Assembly (NCBI GenBank): GCA_016858145.1
Contig: JAEHOE010000033.1
Span: 744,001 to 808,000, forward strand
Length of the DNA stretch: 64,000 nt
Direction of reading: 5' to 3'
DNA from: Edaphochlamys debaryana
Taxonomy: Eukaryota; Chlorophyta; Chlorophyceae; Chlamydomonadales
Position numbers and translations under genes: made by a program. The notes under the pieces were generated by a model that was not told the DNA's origin, did not search any database, and saw nothing but the letters and a program-made list of their open reading frames with translations. Below are positions 1 through 11,346 of the stretch, piece by piece (position 1 is the first letter of the stretch; each line of letters opens with the position of its first letter).

Positions 1-148
1 CCCAGGCCCCGGCTCCACAGGAGTCCATGATAACACACCCGCCTCGCCCCAACAGACCTCATTGTCAGCTTGCACTCATCGCCCAGCCCCCTACCCGCCC
101 GGCCATACCCTCACTCGTCACCTGCCTGCTGGAATTTCTGTACCTCGA

Positions 149-3100
149 TCACTCCTCCGCCCCCGGTGCCTCTGAACCCGTTTCGCCCCCGGCCGCTTCC
201 GCCAGCCCCCGCTGCATCGCTGCCCGCCGGGCCTGCCGCCGCAACGACACACGCGCAGTCCGCAGCTCCTTCCCTGCTGCCGCCTCCGCCTCCGCCGCCC
301 GCAGCGACACAGCCGCCGCCGCCGCCGCTGGCCCCTGGGCCGCCTCAGCTCTAGCCCCTGCCTCCGCTGTCGCCGGCGCCGGCGCCGCCAGCTCTGGCGG
401 CGCCACAACCGCCGGCAGTGCAACCACGTCCAACCGCCCATTCGCCTCTGCGAACGGCGCCTGGGCTTGGGCCTGCGCTAGCGCTCGCTCCGGCAGGGGT
501 GGGCTCTCGAGGCCTCGCGTTGGCGCCGCCACAGCCTCTTGCGCCGCCGCTGCGGTGACCACCACAGTCGGCTGCGTGAGCGCCGCGTCCTGCGCGGCCG
601 CCGGCGGGGCCTCGGCCGCAGCGGCGGCGGCTGTGGCAGCGGCGGAGCCTGCAGCTGGCGCCGCCGCCGGCTGGCGCTTCGCGGCGCCCCTGGTCTTGGG
701 GGCCGCTGGCAGCGGCGGTGGCGGCGGCGGCGGCGGCGGCGCAGCCTTGTTCTGGCGGTCCCTCTGGCGCTTGGCCCTGCGCCGCTCCTCCGCCGTCAGC
801 CCTGGCGGCGCCGCCGCCACTGACACGTCAGCTACGGCTTCCGCCACCGCCGCCCCTGCCGCCAGCCCCTTCAGCGTCGGCACGTCAACCGCCTGCTGCC
901 GTGGCTGCTGCAGCTCTACCGCCGCCGCCGCCACCACCGTAAGAGCCGGCTCTGGAGTCACCGCCGCGGTCTCAACAGCTGGCAGCTCATTTGCATCCAC
1001 CGCATCCCCTGAGGCTGGCCGCCAGCGCCGCCGCGGCTGCGGCGACGCAGCAGCTGCCACTGGCGATGCCTCCGTCGGCAGCGGTTCAGTCGGAAGCGCT
1101 GCCGCCGCCTCCGGGCGCATGGTCACGGCCGGCGGCGCTGGCATGGCTGCAGCTGCCGCCACACCCGTCGCCGCCGCCGCGGGTACAGGAGCTGCCGCCG
1201 CCGTCGTCGTCGACGACGCGACGGCGCCCGAGCCGCCGTCAGCGGCCTCAGCCGTTGGCTCCTGCGGCGGCGGCGGCGGCGGCGTCCGCGACGGCCCCTG
1301 GCGCCTCAGCCGCCGCTTCGCCAGCAGCGCACGCGAGCCCTCAAACACCTCCTCACGGCTCTCCCGCGAGCGCCGCTGCGCCTCGTCAGCGTCCCGCGCC
1401 TCATCCGCCGCCGTCGCCTCCGCCACCGTCGTCGCCAGCTCCGTCGCCGCCGCCGCCGCCGAAGCCGCGCCCGCCGCTGCGCGCTGCAGCCTCGGCCGCC
1501 GCCGATCCCACGCCCCTTCCCTGTCGTCCTCGTCAACGCTCGGTTGCCGCCGGCTTGCCCCGCTGGGCCCCTCCGTGACTGACGGCCGGGCTCTGCCCCC
1601 CCTGGCCGTGCCGGGTTGCGCAAACACGCTGCCGCGCGCCTCTCGCGCCGCCTCCGCGGCCGCCTCCGCCGCCGCCACCCCAGTGGCGCCCGCCGCCTCC
1701 AGCGCCGCCACCACGGCTTCCGGCAGCTTCGCGCTGAAGCTGGCGAACGCGCGATCCAGCGTCACGAGATCCATGTACGACAGCGTGCCGGCGGCGGCGT
1801 GGCGGGCGGCCACGGCCGACGCCTCGTCCAGCCAGTGCTGAGGGGGAAGGAGTGAGGGGTCGGGGGGAGACCAGGAGTTCTGTTGCTGGGAAGCGTCTTG
1901 GATTGCGCCCTTTCCTAACAGCCATGCCCTCATCTGCTCACCGCAAGATCCCCGCCCCGCCCACAAGCACGCGCATGCTGGAACCTGGATTTGAGCCATC
2001 CCCGCACCGACTGCCCGCGCGTTCCGCCGCCCCACCTGCTTGGGGTGGAAGTTGATGCGCGAGAGGCCCCACAGGATGTTGCACAGCTCCTGGGGCCTGC
2101 GGCAGGCAAGGAGGTATTAGAAATTCGGAAGTGAGAGAAGTGGGGAAGAACGATGGGGTGCCAGCGGCCAGGCACGTGGCGGGTGTCACGCAGAGACATA
2201 TGCCGCGCCAAAGGCCCCGGGCTGGCCTCGCAGCGCGCCCACAATTGTCCGCCTGCCAGCTGCCAGCCACCAACCGCCAACCACCAACCACCAAACCACC
2301 AACCGATCCTCGCCTGCAGAACTCCAGCTTGCTGAGCGAGGCCAGCAGCAGCTGGTTGGCCCACTGCCGGGGGGGCTCGGTGCGGGCTATGCCGAAGGCC
2401 ATGGCGGCCTGCGCCAGCTCCGAGGCCTTGAAGGAGAGGAGGAGGGGGCGGGACTCGAGGAAGAAGCTGGGGGAAGGTGGGGAGGAAGGTAGGGGGGGAG
2501 GATGGGGAGGGTGTGGGGAGGTATGTGTGGGTGAGCGGGGTGTGGGGAGGTGGGGGCGGGAGGGGCGGAGAGTGACTTGGCCCAAGCCCAGCGCATCGCC
2601 GTTCAGCCCCGTCGAGGCAGGGTCCAGATCCAGGCCGCTAGCCCCCGGTTCCAAGGTCCGGGATCCAGAACCCACCGGTCCATCCAGGGCTCGGGCGGGC
2701 GGCGACCGATTTTGGCAAAGGCCCACACCAGATTGGCAAGGTGCTGGGGGGGCAGGGGGTGGGTGGAGAGTCGACGGGGTGAGGCGGGGGCGAGAGTCAG
2801 GGAGGGAGGGGCGTGGGCCCTTCTCCCCCCGACGCATGCGGAGGCCGAGGTTTGCCCCACGCACACATAGAGGACTCCACCCCTGCACCCCATGACCTTC
2901 CCGCTGCTTTGCGTTTCGAGTTAGCCTTTCTCGTTGCTCCTGCATCCCACCTCCTCCCCCCACCCCCAGCCCCTTCGTTGCGCCCCGGCACACCCCAACC
3001 CACTTTTTCCCCCTTTCGCAAGCCTTGCTTCTCTGGCGCAGGCCACGCGACCCCGCTCAGCCTTGGACACCCGCCCTTCCCCTCCCTGAGCCCCGCTGGA

Positions 3101-5082
3101 CACGTAGCCCCGCAGCCAGCCGCAGCCAGCGCAGCCAGCCGCAGCCCAAGGTTTCCCGGCCGCCACCCCACCTGCGGGCTGCATCGGGGCAGCTGCGTGA
3201 ACGACTCCTCCACAAAGGCCGCCATCCAGGGCTCGGGCGGCCGCAGGCCCAGCCGCGCAGCCGCCCACAGGAAGTTGGCGCAGTCCTGCAGCGGTTGGCG
3301 ATTGGCGGTTGAGATTGGTTACACAAGCCCTCCGCCCCTACCCCCGTCCCGGCCTCCCACCTTGCCCAGACAACCCTTTCACCACCGCCGCCCCGCCCCC
3401 GCTACCCCCCTCCCCCACTCCCCCACCTGCGCCGAGAAGTACCCCAGCTTGGGCGCCGAGTGGTAGAAGAGCTCCCCCGCGAAGCTGCGCGGCAGCAGCG
3501 GGCCCGCCTCCAGGCCCGCCAGGGCCCACAGCAGGACCGCCAGCTCAAAGGCCTGCGGGCCCGGTGGTGAGCAAGGTGTTGACGAATGGGCCCAGCCACC
3601 CCCAGCCCAGCCCCTCACCCGCTAGACCAAGGGCGTACACACTTCCACAGCCGGCCAACTCTCTGCCATGCCTACGCTTCCCCGAGACCCCCCCCCCCAC
3701 ACCTTGAAGTCCTGCAGCTTGCCCTGCGCCGCCGTGGCTGCGGCCGTGACCCAGGCCTGCGCGGGCCGGAAGCGCAGCTGCACCAGCCCCCACAGCAGGT
3801 TGGACAGCTCCTGGGGTGGGAGGGGCGGGAGGCGGAGAGCGGGGAGAGGATGTGGGAGGGGGTGGGAGGGGGTGCGCGGGCGTGCGTTGAGACCCTCGCC
3901 CCTCCGTCCCTCAACATCCCTCCTTCCCCTTCGTGCCTCCGCCTGCCTCCACGCCTGTCTCTGCACCTCCACCCCGCCCTAGCGCCCTCCCAAACACCAC
4001 CCCACCTGTGCCCGGAAGCCCCGCATGCAGCCGTGTGCCTCGCACGTGATTGCGTGAAGCCAGCTTCGGGGGGGCCGGTGCCCGCCCCGGGCCATGGCCC
4101 ACACGACGTGGGAGATGTCCTGGGGTGGGGGGGCACGTGAACGTGGGCGGACAGAGGATGACGAGATGGGAGGCAGGCCCACCCACCCTACACCCTGCGG
4201 GGTCCTCTTCGCCATCCACGATACATCCAACCCCCGCAACCCCCACCCCCACGCCCCCCCCGCACCTGCGGCTGCAGCCTCCCCGCCAGCGCCCCCACCG
4301 CCCCCTCCAGCGCCGACCACCAGGAGGGGCCCAGCGCGGCGCCGGACCGCAGCTGCACCGCCGCCCAGGCAGACAGCGTCAGGGACTGGGGCGAGGCCAG
4401 CTGGGGGGGGAGGGGATGATGGGGGGGCGGCAAGAGGGGGAGGGAGGGAGGGTCGGCGGGCGCGGAACCGGAGACGGCGTTCTCCACCGTCGCCCTCTGC
4501 CAACCTTCCAATCCGAAGTAAGGCCCCAAACCACCCAACCCGATCTGCCCCTTTTCCCCGTTCCCCAGCGCTCCTTTAGCGCCACTCACCCGCGCTTGCA
4601 CCTCCACCAGCCCCAGCGCCGCGTCCAGCAGCGCCGGCGGCGGCTGCAGGCGCAGCATCACGGCCGCCCACAGGAGGTTGGAGGCGTGCTGCGGGTTGGC
4701 GCCGGGGCGGGCCAGGGCGGCGGCGGCGGCGGGGTAGAAGACGTCCAGCCAGGCGGCGGGAGGGGCGTGGCCTGTGGGGGAAGGGCGGTGGGTGGGCGGG
4801 TGTAGGCTTCCGGTAGTGGGATCATTGCGATGGTGGGGCGGTGGGCCCAGCAGCTGTCTGGTGTGTAGACGGGGGCCACCCCACGGGGCGACGCCCTCGA
4901 CCCTCGCACCCAGGACGTCGCCCACTCGGGGCCCGCCCCGCACGGTCTCGTGAGACAATAGTTACCCCACGACCTCTTCCCCCGCCCCGGCCCCGGTCCC
5001 CCACCCCCGACCCCCACCACTCGCCCATCCGCGCCAGGCCCCACAGCGCCTCGTCGCCCCACCCACACTGCTCCCGCCCCCC

Positions 5083-5129
<47 letters not shown>

Positions 5130-6668
5130 CTCGCCTATCCGCGCCAGCCCCCACAGCGCCTGCGACAGCCCCGTGGCCCCCGTGCGCCCAAGCCAGGGCT
5201 GCACCGCGTCCAGCAGCCGCGTGGCGATCACGTGGCCCGGGTGTACGGCAAGCTTGCCGTACGACCACAGCAGCACGCACAGGTCCCGCTGCGGAGGGGT
5301 TGGGCGGAGGAGGAGTGCGGCGGAGGGGTGGGTGTGGTGGACGGGTGGGTGCAGCAGGAGTCAAGGGGGGGGGGGCGGGCCCTACGTCGCCTGACGGTCC
5401 CCAGCCCCCAGCCCCCCCAGCCTCCCTCCCCCAGCCCCGCCCTCCAGCCCTGCCCCGCTGCACCCCCGCCCAACCCCTCGACCCGCCCCCATCACCTCTC
5501 CACTCCACCCCCGCCCCAACCCCCAACCGCCCACCTTGTTCATCTCGTCCAACCGCCCAACCGCCTCCGCCGCCAGCTCCCGTACCAGCCCCGCCAAGCG
5601 CTCGTCCTCGAACCGCGCGTACGAGCGGTGCTTTGGGAGTCGGGCCAGGTGCGTGTGCAGCAGAACCAGGGTGGAGGCGGACAGGACCGGACCGCCGCCG
5701 GACCCGGGTCCGGACGGGAGCGGACCCGGGCCGGAGGCGGAGGCGGAGGCGGGGGTGGCCCAAGGGGAGGAGGAGGAGGTGGGGACGGACGTGGTGGAGG
5801 AGGAGGGGGAGGAGGAGGCCTGGATGGACCGGTAGAGGGCCTCCACGGCGTGCCAATCCGTGCAGGCGGCGATCTGGTCCGCTATGGCCGCCTGGGCGCG
5901 GGCGCTGCTGCGGGCGGGTGGGGGCCGCGCCAGCGGCCGAGACGGCGGCGGCGGCGGTGGCGGAGGCCGGGACTGGTGGGGGCCGCCTTGTGGGGAGGTG
6001 TGGAGGGGGGAGAGGGCATCTTCAAGGAAGCTGTTGGGGTCGATTGTGGGGGGCGCGTAGGCGCGGCCCGAGGAGGACGGGAAGGCGTCGGGCGACGGCA
6101 GCTCACTGCCGTACGCGTGATCGTCCTCATCGCTGCTGCCGTACGTGTCGTACGAGCTGGATCTGGTGGGTGCGAAGGGGTCGGCGGGGAGCGCCGGAGC
6201 GCCGCCGGGCAGCCGCAGGTCGGGCCCCGGCACGAGCGGCCGCGCGGGGCGGTTGGCGTGGCCGTTGAGGCCGTTGACGGTTACGCCGTGCGAGCCGTTG
6301 GCGGTTGAGCCATTAAGGTGGGATCCGGCGTGCCCGTTGAGGTGGGCGCCGCCCGAGTGACCGTTGAGGTGGGTGCCCGAATGTCCGTTCAGGGCTGGGC
6401 TTGCCCCGTTCAGGGCGTGACCAGGGGCCTCTTGGGAACCCCGCCCCCCTGTTGCGCCTCGCTCCGTGGATTCTACGCGCGGCCCTCCGTGCGTAGATCT
6501 AGATCCGGATCCCGACGATCCAGCTGGCCTGGGTGCGGCTGCGGGGACGTGGGATGGGCGCCGGGCCCAGGGCTGACGAGGGCTGAGGGCGGCGCAGGGC
6601 AGCGGCCGTTGCGGCAGGGCCCCGCAGGAGGATGGGCCGCGCCATCCGTGCCGCCCGTTCCGAGACAT
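149..6668 (-). CDS. OPR (octotricopeptide repeat) protein, probably an organelle RNA-binding factor
   Basis: Twelve exons (5' to 3'): 6668-5535, 5288-5135, 4771-4590, 4400-4266, 4119-4006, 3810-3703, 3552-3427, 3285-3172, 2743-2676, 2466-2314, 2096-2036, 1837-149. They give one frame of about 1345 residues. Most middle exons carry one helical repeat of about 38 residues with the pattern LxNLLWxLxxLxxxPPxxW (examples: LSNLLWGLVQLRFRP, HLANLVWAFAKIGRRPP, LCNILWGLSRINF). That is the OPR signature of green-algal proteins which bind organelle transcripts for stability, splicing or translation. The N-terminal exon is Ser/Pro/Gly-rich and contains short LNGH repeats. The last exon (563 codons) is Ala-rich low complexity with a poly-Pro run near 730-760; I see no RAP domain. 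An ATG at 6668 follows upstream stops, and the Arg-rich start (MSRNGRHGWRG) fits an organelle transit peptide. Introns 2 and 10 need GC donors to keep frame. The gene could continue past 149 by splicing. The family call is firm; the target RNA is unknown. Confidence 0.82.
5084..5127. repeat. 44-base C homopolymer (G on the coding strand) in OPR intron 2
   Basis: An uninterrupted run of 44 C lies between two copies of a 30-base exon-2-like segment (5031-5060 and 5131-5160). On the coding strand it is poly-G inside the intron. The run length may be unreliable because such tracts slip in sequencing. Confidence 0.95.
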
Positions 6669-7328
6669 TGTGGAGGTGCAAGCCTGTGGTTGCGAGGGGG
6701 CGAGAGGGAAGCTGAACACGGGTGACAGGCACGGCAGTGGACAGGGAGGAGCACCAGAGCGCTGGGCGACGGGCGCGGAAACGCCAGGCCAGGGGCGACC
6801 TCACCTGCGACGCCCGCGGCTTGGCGGACGCCCTGATAGACCTGCGCGAGGATTAGCAAAGGCACCGTCGTGGTGTTCAGTCGCTCGCCGGCCACACACA
6901 ACTCTCGGCGGCTGGGCATGTGTGGACCACAAGCTCGTCGCACCTGGACAGCAATACCGACACGCGAGCGGAGTACATCGCCTCGCTCCAAGTCAACGAC
7001 ATGCGGCCACTGGTTGACGGCTCCATTGCCGGCAAGAATTCTGCCAGTCGCCGAGACTCCACCAAGACAGAGCTAAGCCAACTACCTAAGCTCCATACAA
7101 ACACATATGTTTGCTGTCCGTGCAATTGGTAAAGAGAAGCACGCAAGCGCGGAAATACGGTGTTGCAAGGGCTCTTGCCAAAGCCACGAGTCTTGCAGTA
7201 TTATAGGTGTAACGGCGTATAGTGGGCTCTGTTACACTGTGCGGTCAATGGATTCCTGGCCGACAAGAAGGCACTTGCACCCGCCGCTTCCCCAAGCCGG
7301 CACGCGCTTCGCCCCCTGCCACCCCCGC
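6669..7328. other. intergenic: OPR 5' region and 3' UTR of the next gene
   Basis: No coding exon that I can support. The part near 6669-6850 should hold the promoter and 5' UTR of the OPR gene. The part near 7232-7328 is the 3' UTR of the minus-strand gene that ends at 7329. The segment 6900-7220 is less GC-rich than its surroundings. Confidence 0.5.
7232..7236 (-). promoter_or_regulatory. TGTAA polyadenylation signal
   Basis: TTACA on the plus strand is TGTAA on the minus strand, 93 bases after the stop codon at 7329. TGTAA is the usual poly(A) signal of Chlamydomonas-type algae. It fits the end of the minus-strand gene 7329-10996. Confidence 0.55.
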
Positions 7329-10300
7329 TCAGTCAAACAGCCCCGCCAACGGGGCCGCCTGGCCCCCTCTCCCCCCCTCCATCTCCCCTCGCTCCGTGTT
7401 CCCTCCGTGCCCATACCCCAGGCTTCCACCACTCGCACCTGCCGGCCTCTCCCCTCCACTCCTGCCGCCGCTCGCTCCACCGGCCCCAGCCCCGTTCGTG
7501 CCAGGCTGGACCTCCCGACTGCCTTCTCCACCTCCTACCCCACCTCCCTCTGCCCCTCCACGCCCGCCCCAGCCCCCCGCGGCCCCGAATGACCCCAGCA
7601 TGACCCCCATCTCCCCCACGTCCCCCGCCCCTGCCCTCCCTGCACCACCACCCCCGGCCCCACCCGCCCCGTCCTCGCCATCCTCCCCCCCGGCCCCGCG
7701 GCCCCACCGCATCCGCGCGCCCTCCCGCTTACGCCGGCGCACCTGCTCCCGCCACCACTCAAGCGGCGGGTATCTCCACGCCACCTCCTCATCCGGCGTC
7801 AACGCCTGCCACGCCCGCACGCTTCCCCTCGTCCCCGCCTCCTCCTCCTCCTCCTCCTCCTCCTCCCCCTCCTCGCTCTCCCCCTCCTCCCCTTCCCCAC
7901 CCTCCCCGCCCTCCCCACCATCCACGCCCGCCTCCCACAGCTCCCCCTCCCCCTCCTCCCCCTCCTCGTCCCCGTACCGCCACCCCACGGTCTCCGCCGC
8001 CGCCGCCTCGCACGCGAGGTCCCGCGACCGCAGGGCCGCCAGGAAGCCCAGGGCCTGGTCCCTGGCCAGGCGCCGCTCCGTGAAGGCCTGCTGGAAGCCC
8101 TGCAGCTCGGCCTGGTAGGGGGGGGAGGGGGATAGGGAGAGGGGAGGGTGGGGTGGGGCGGGGAGGGGTGAGGGGTGCTGTTTGCTGGATTGGGGACGAG
8201 GGCAGGGGGAAGACAATGACAGGGGTTGCGTGGATGAGCCTTAAAGCGCTAGGGGTCGGCTTGGCAGAGGGAGGAGGGGGGAGGAGGCATGGGAGGGGAA
8301 GGGCAGACGGAATGCGGGCCGAGCAGCACGGAAGCCACACATCAGCCGCACCACGACCGCCCAGCGCCGGCCGCAAGGGACACCACACGGGAGAGGGCGC
8401 AGGTCGCAGGTGCTGCCCGGTCGCAGCCTCAACCCCATCCCCCCGACTCACGCGCAGGCTCCTCAGCTCCGGCAGCAGCTGCCGCCGCGCCTCCACCGCC
8501 ACGCGCCGCGTCTCGCGCAGCAGCGGCAGCAGGGACTCCACGTGCTGCTCGTACTCGGCGTCCTGTACGGCAGAGGCGTCGTACGGCAGCTAGCTTCAGT
8601 CACGCGGCTGTTCGTGCAGCGCCCACAGCCGCCGAGACCGAGCCCGGGCGGACCCCATGCCCACATCGCCACGGCGTCCCCCCCCTATCCAACCCTCGTG
8701 CCTGCACACGGGCATGCGCTCACCCTAGGCCCCGGCCCAAGGCCGCCTTTGCTCCCCCAGCGCCAGCCCTCCCCTTCTTTGCCTCTCTCACAAGAAACCA
8801 ACCCCGCCCCCGCCCCTTCCCGCCCCTACCTGGTAAGTCGCCCTGGCGGCCTTTTGCAGCCCCCGCAGCAGCACCTTCGCCAGACCCACACCCGCCTCCA
8901 CCTGAGCGGCGAAGAGGGGGGGCGAGTGTGACGGGGAGAGGTAAGCGTTGCCTCCGGGCCGCACTCCCGATGACCCGCACGCCCTGCCTGCTCCCCCTCC
9001 CCTCCATCCACCCACCCACCCGCCCACGAGCAGACCCCCCCCGCCCACCTGCGCCGTTGAGGTTTGGTTCCGGGTCGCATTCCCAACCCCTTGCCCGGCC
9101 CCCCTCCCCCTTCCTGCCCCCCCCCCCCGCCCACCTGCGCCGTGAGCCGCTTCAGCTGCTGCAGTCGCTCCAGGGACAGGGGCCGACCGCTGCGCCGCAT
9201 CTGGAGACCGGGGGGGGAGGGAAAAGGGCGAGCGTGGAGCTGCTCAGGAAGGCAGGTCCAGCGGGTGTCCTGGACACAGCCTCCGCCTCCGCTGCTCCAG
9301 CCCCAAGCCCTGCACCCATGTCGCTTCCCCCTTTTCCCGCCCTACCACCAGCGCCCCGCCGCCCCACCCTCCGCGCCGCCCCCGCCAATCCGTAGCGCAG
9401 CCGTGTGGCGGCTTCTCGCTGCTCGTGCACCGCCTTCTCGCCCTGGGGCCACGAGGGGAAGCGGGGGGGCGCACGTTGCGGGGCGCTGGGAAGGGGGCAG
9501 GAAAGGGCGTGGGACAGGTGGCAGTATGGGTGTGGCGGCCGCCGGTACCGGCGGTGCCTTGACACCACTTAGATATCCGTGCCCCGTGTTACAGACCTCA
9601 GCCGGCAACTACCCCGAACGACCCTGCCAGCTCCCGCTCAGTCCCCAGCACGGGCTGTCCAACGGCCGGGCCCGCCCGGGGCCCACGCCCGGGGCCCACC
9701 TGGGCCCGCTGCGCTAGAATGCGCTGCATGGTGCCGGCGCTAACTGCCATGTAGGCCTTGCAGCTGTTGTGTGTGGGGGGGGGAAGAGGGACGGGCAGAT
9801 GGGGAGATGTGCTCAGGGGCAGCAAGGGCTCAAAGTCAGGTCCAGACGGCCGCCTAAGGGTGGAATGGCACCCTGTTCAGGAGAGTCCGCGGGATGTTGC
9901 GGTTGTGCTGGGTGCTGGGAATCGGAGGCCAGCCCGCTCGCCCCTAACCTGTACGGCGATAGCTCCGTGCAGAGGTGCCGTACGATGTCGTAGTGCCAGG
10001 GCCGGTCCTGCTCGTGCATGAGATCCCAGAACTTTCTGAACTTGACCTGGTGCATGGAGTCGGCAGGCGGGGAACGCTCTAGTCAGCCAGCGGTGGTCCA
10101 CAGTTGCCCTACCGCCGAACCATATCATAGGCCTGACACCCCCCCTGGTTCCCCCTTGCCTCCGCTCTGGGTGCTGTCCCCACCCTCCCGTGCGCGCCCC
10201 GCGGCCCCTCACCCGCTCCCGCTCCCGCTCGATGGCGGCCGCCCGCTCGGGGCCCAGCGCCCCCACATCCACCGGCTCCTGCTGCTCCTGCAAGGAACGG

Positions 10301-10996
10301 GGCGAGGGGGAAAGGGAAGGGTTTCCGGTGAACTGGAGAGCGGGGGTCGGGGAGGGGGGCAGCAGCAGTCACGGGCGGCTACTGCTGCTCCTACGAGGAT
10401 GGAGGAGGCGGGGGCGAGACGTGGTGGGGAGCCCAGGGCGGTGGCAGTCGCTCGTGGGAGTCCTGGGAGCGCGGCCGAGCCCTTGATGACGCCCCCTCAA
10501 GGCCGCCCACTGCCCCTTGGCTTACTCGAACAATGCGGCCTTTGGGAACGGAGGACCACCGCTCGCACACCCCATGCCCGCCGTCCCGAGCCCTCGTCAT
10601 TTGCCCTCAAGAGCGCCGCAGCCGCCCACCTCCCACCGCCCACCTTGATGACCAAGCGAAACCGCTCCCGCTTCCACTCCTTCTCCCGCTCGGCCTTCAT
10701 GTGGTCGTACAGCAGTGCGGATGCGTCCCGCTGCCACTGTACGGCAGGAGGGCGGGGGCCAGGGACGGGAGGGGCGGTGTGTGGCAGCTCCTTGGCTCTG
10801 CCGCCCCTGCCCATCCCCCCGTGGCAGCTGTGCAGCCCGCGTTAGCCTCATCTCCTTTGTCCAAAACCTTCTACGACAAATGTAGGCTTACCCTGAGTAA
10901 GCCAGTGCCTGTGCCTGCGGGTTCAGGGCCGCCGAAGGCGTGGCGGGGTGCGCGCATCGCCGCGACCGCTGCCGAAGTCGCGCGCCGCCTTTGCAT
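7329..10996 (-). CDS. predicted organelle-targeted helical protein of unknown function
   Basis: Ten exons (5' to 3'): 10996-10892, 10736-10644, 10287-10213, 10046-9949, 9763-9700, 9442-9368, 9200-9135, 8901-8830, 8562-8452, 8111-7329. Phases close to a 513-residue protein. Residues 1-35 (starting MQRRRATSAAVAAMRAPRH) are rich in Arg, Ala and Ser without acidic residues until late, as in a mitochondrial or plastid transit peptide. The middle is charged and helical, with segments such as DHMKAEREKEWKRERFR and FRKFWDLMHEQDRPWHYD and several Arg/Glu-rich stretches that could be coiled coil. The C-terminal exon has an acidic block (Glu runs near 7840-7870), a Trp-rich motif (WRYPPLEWWREQVRRRK) and a Gly/Ala-rich tail. 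I do not recognise a family. It is divergent to the IDH gene across 350 bp. The exon model is strong; function is open. Confidence 0.7.
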
Positions 10997-11346
10997 GTAT
11001 CCCTCATGGCGGCGCCACACAGAGCTGTTGCAGGAAGCTGCTGGGCCTGCCGGCTGGGCGTTCGCGCAGCTCTGGGTGGAAAGGCTTAACGCATGGTTCG
11101 CGGTGCTGCGCCAGGCTACCTGACCAGCAGGCAACATGCTGGATTGCAGTATCGTATAGTGTTCGGTGGCGGATATGTGGGCGAGTATGCCCGCGAAACG
11201 CAGCATGAGGGCTTTCGGGCGGGCACACCCGTGCAGCATGCCGGTCGCGACCAGTCGCAAACGCCATACTCGTCGGAATAATCGAGTAGCCATAGTGCGA
11301 GACCACACACCTTATCCATAGCAGCTGTCGTCTTGACGACGCAAGA
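10997..11346. promoter_or_regulatory. divergent promoter region between the helical protein gene and IDH
   Basis: Start codons at 10996 (minus) and 11347 (plus) leave 350 bp for both 5' UTRs and both promoters. No clear TATA box is visible. Both products are predicted to be organellar, so a shared bidirectional promoter is possible, but this is inference from spacing only. Confidence 0.45.

Noticed and set aside
27..1841. Long plus-strand open frame of 604 codons, Ala/Ser-rich
   Set aside because: It is the antisense shadow of the Ala-rich last exon of the OPR gene; stops are rare in this GC-rich repeat.
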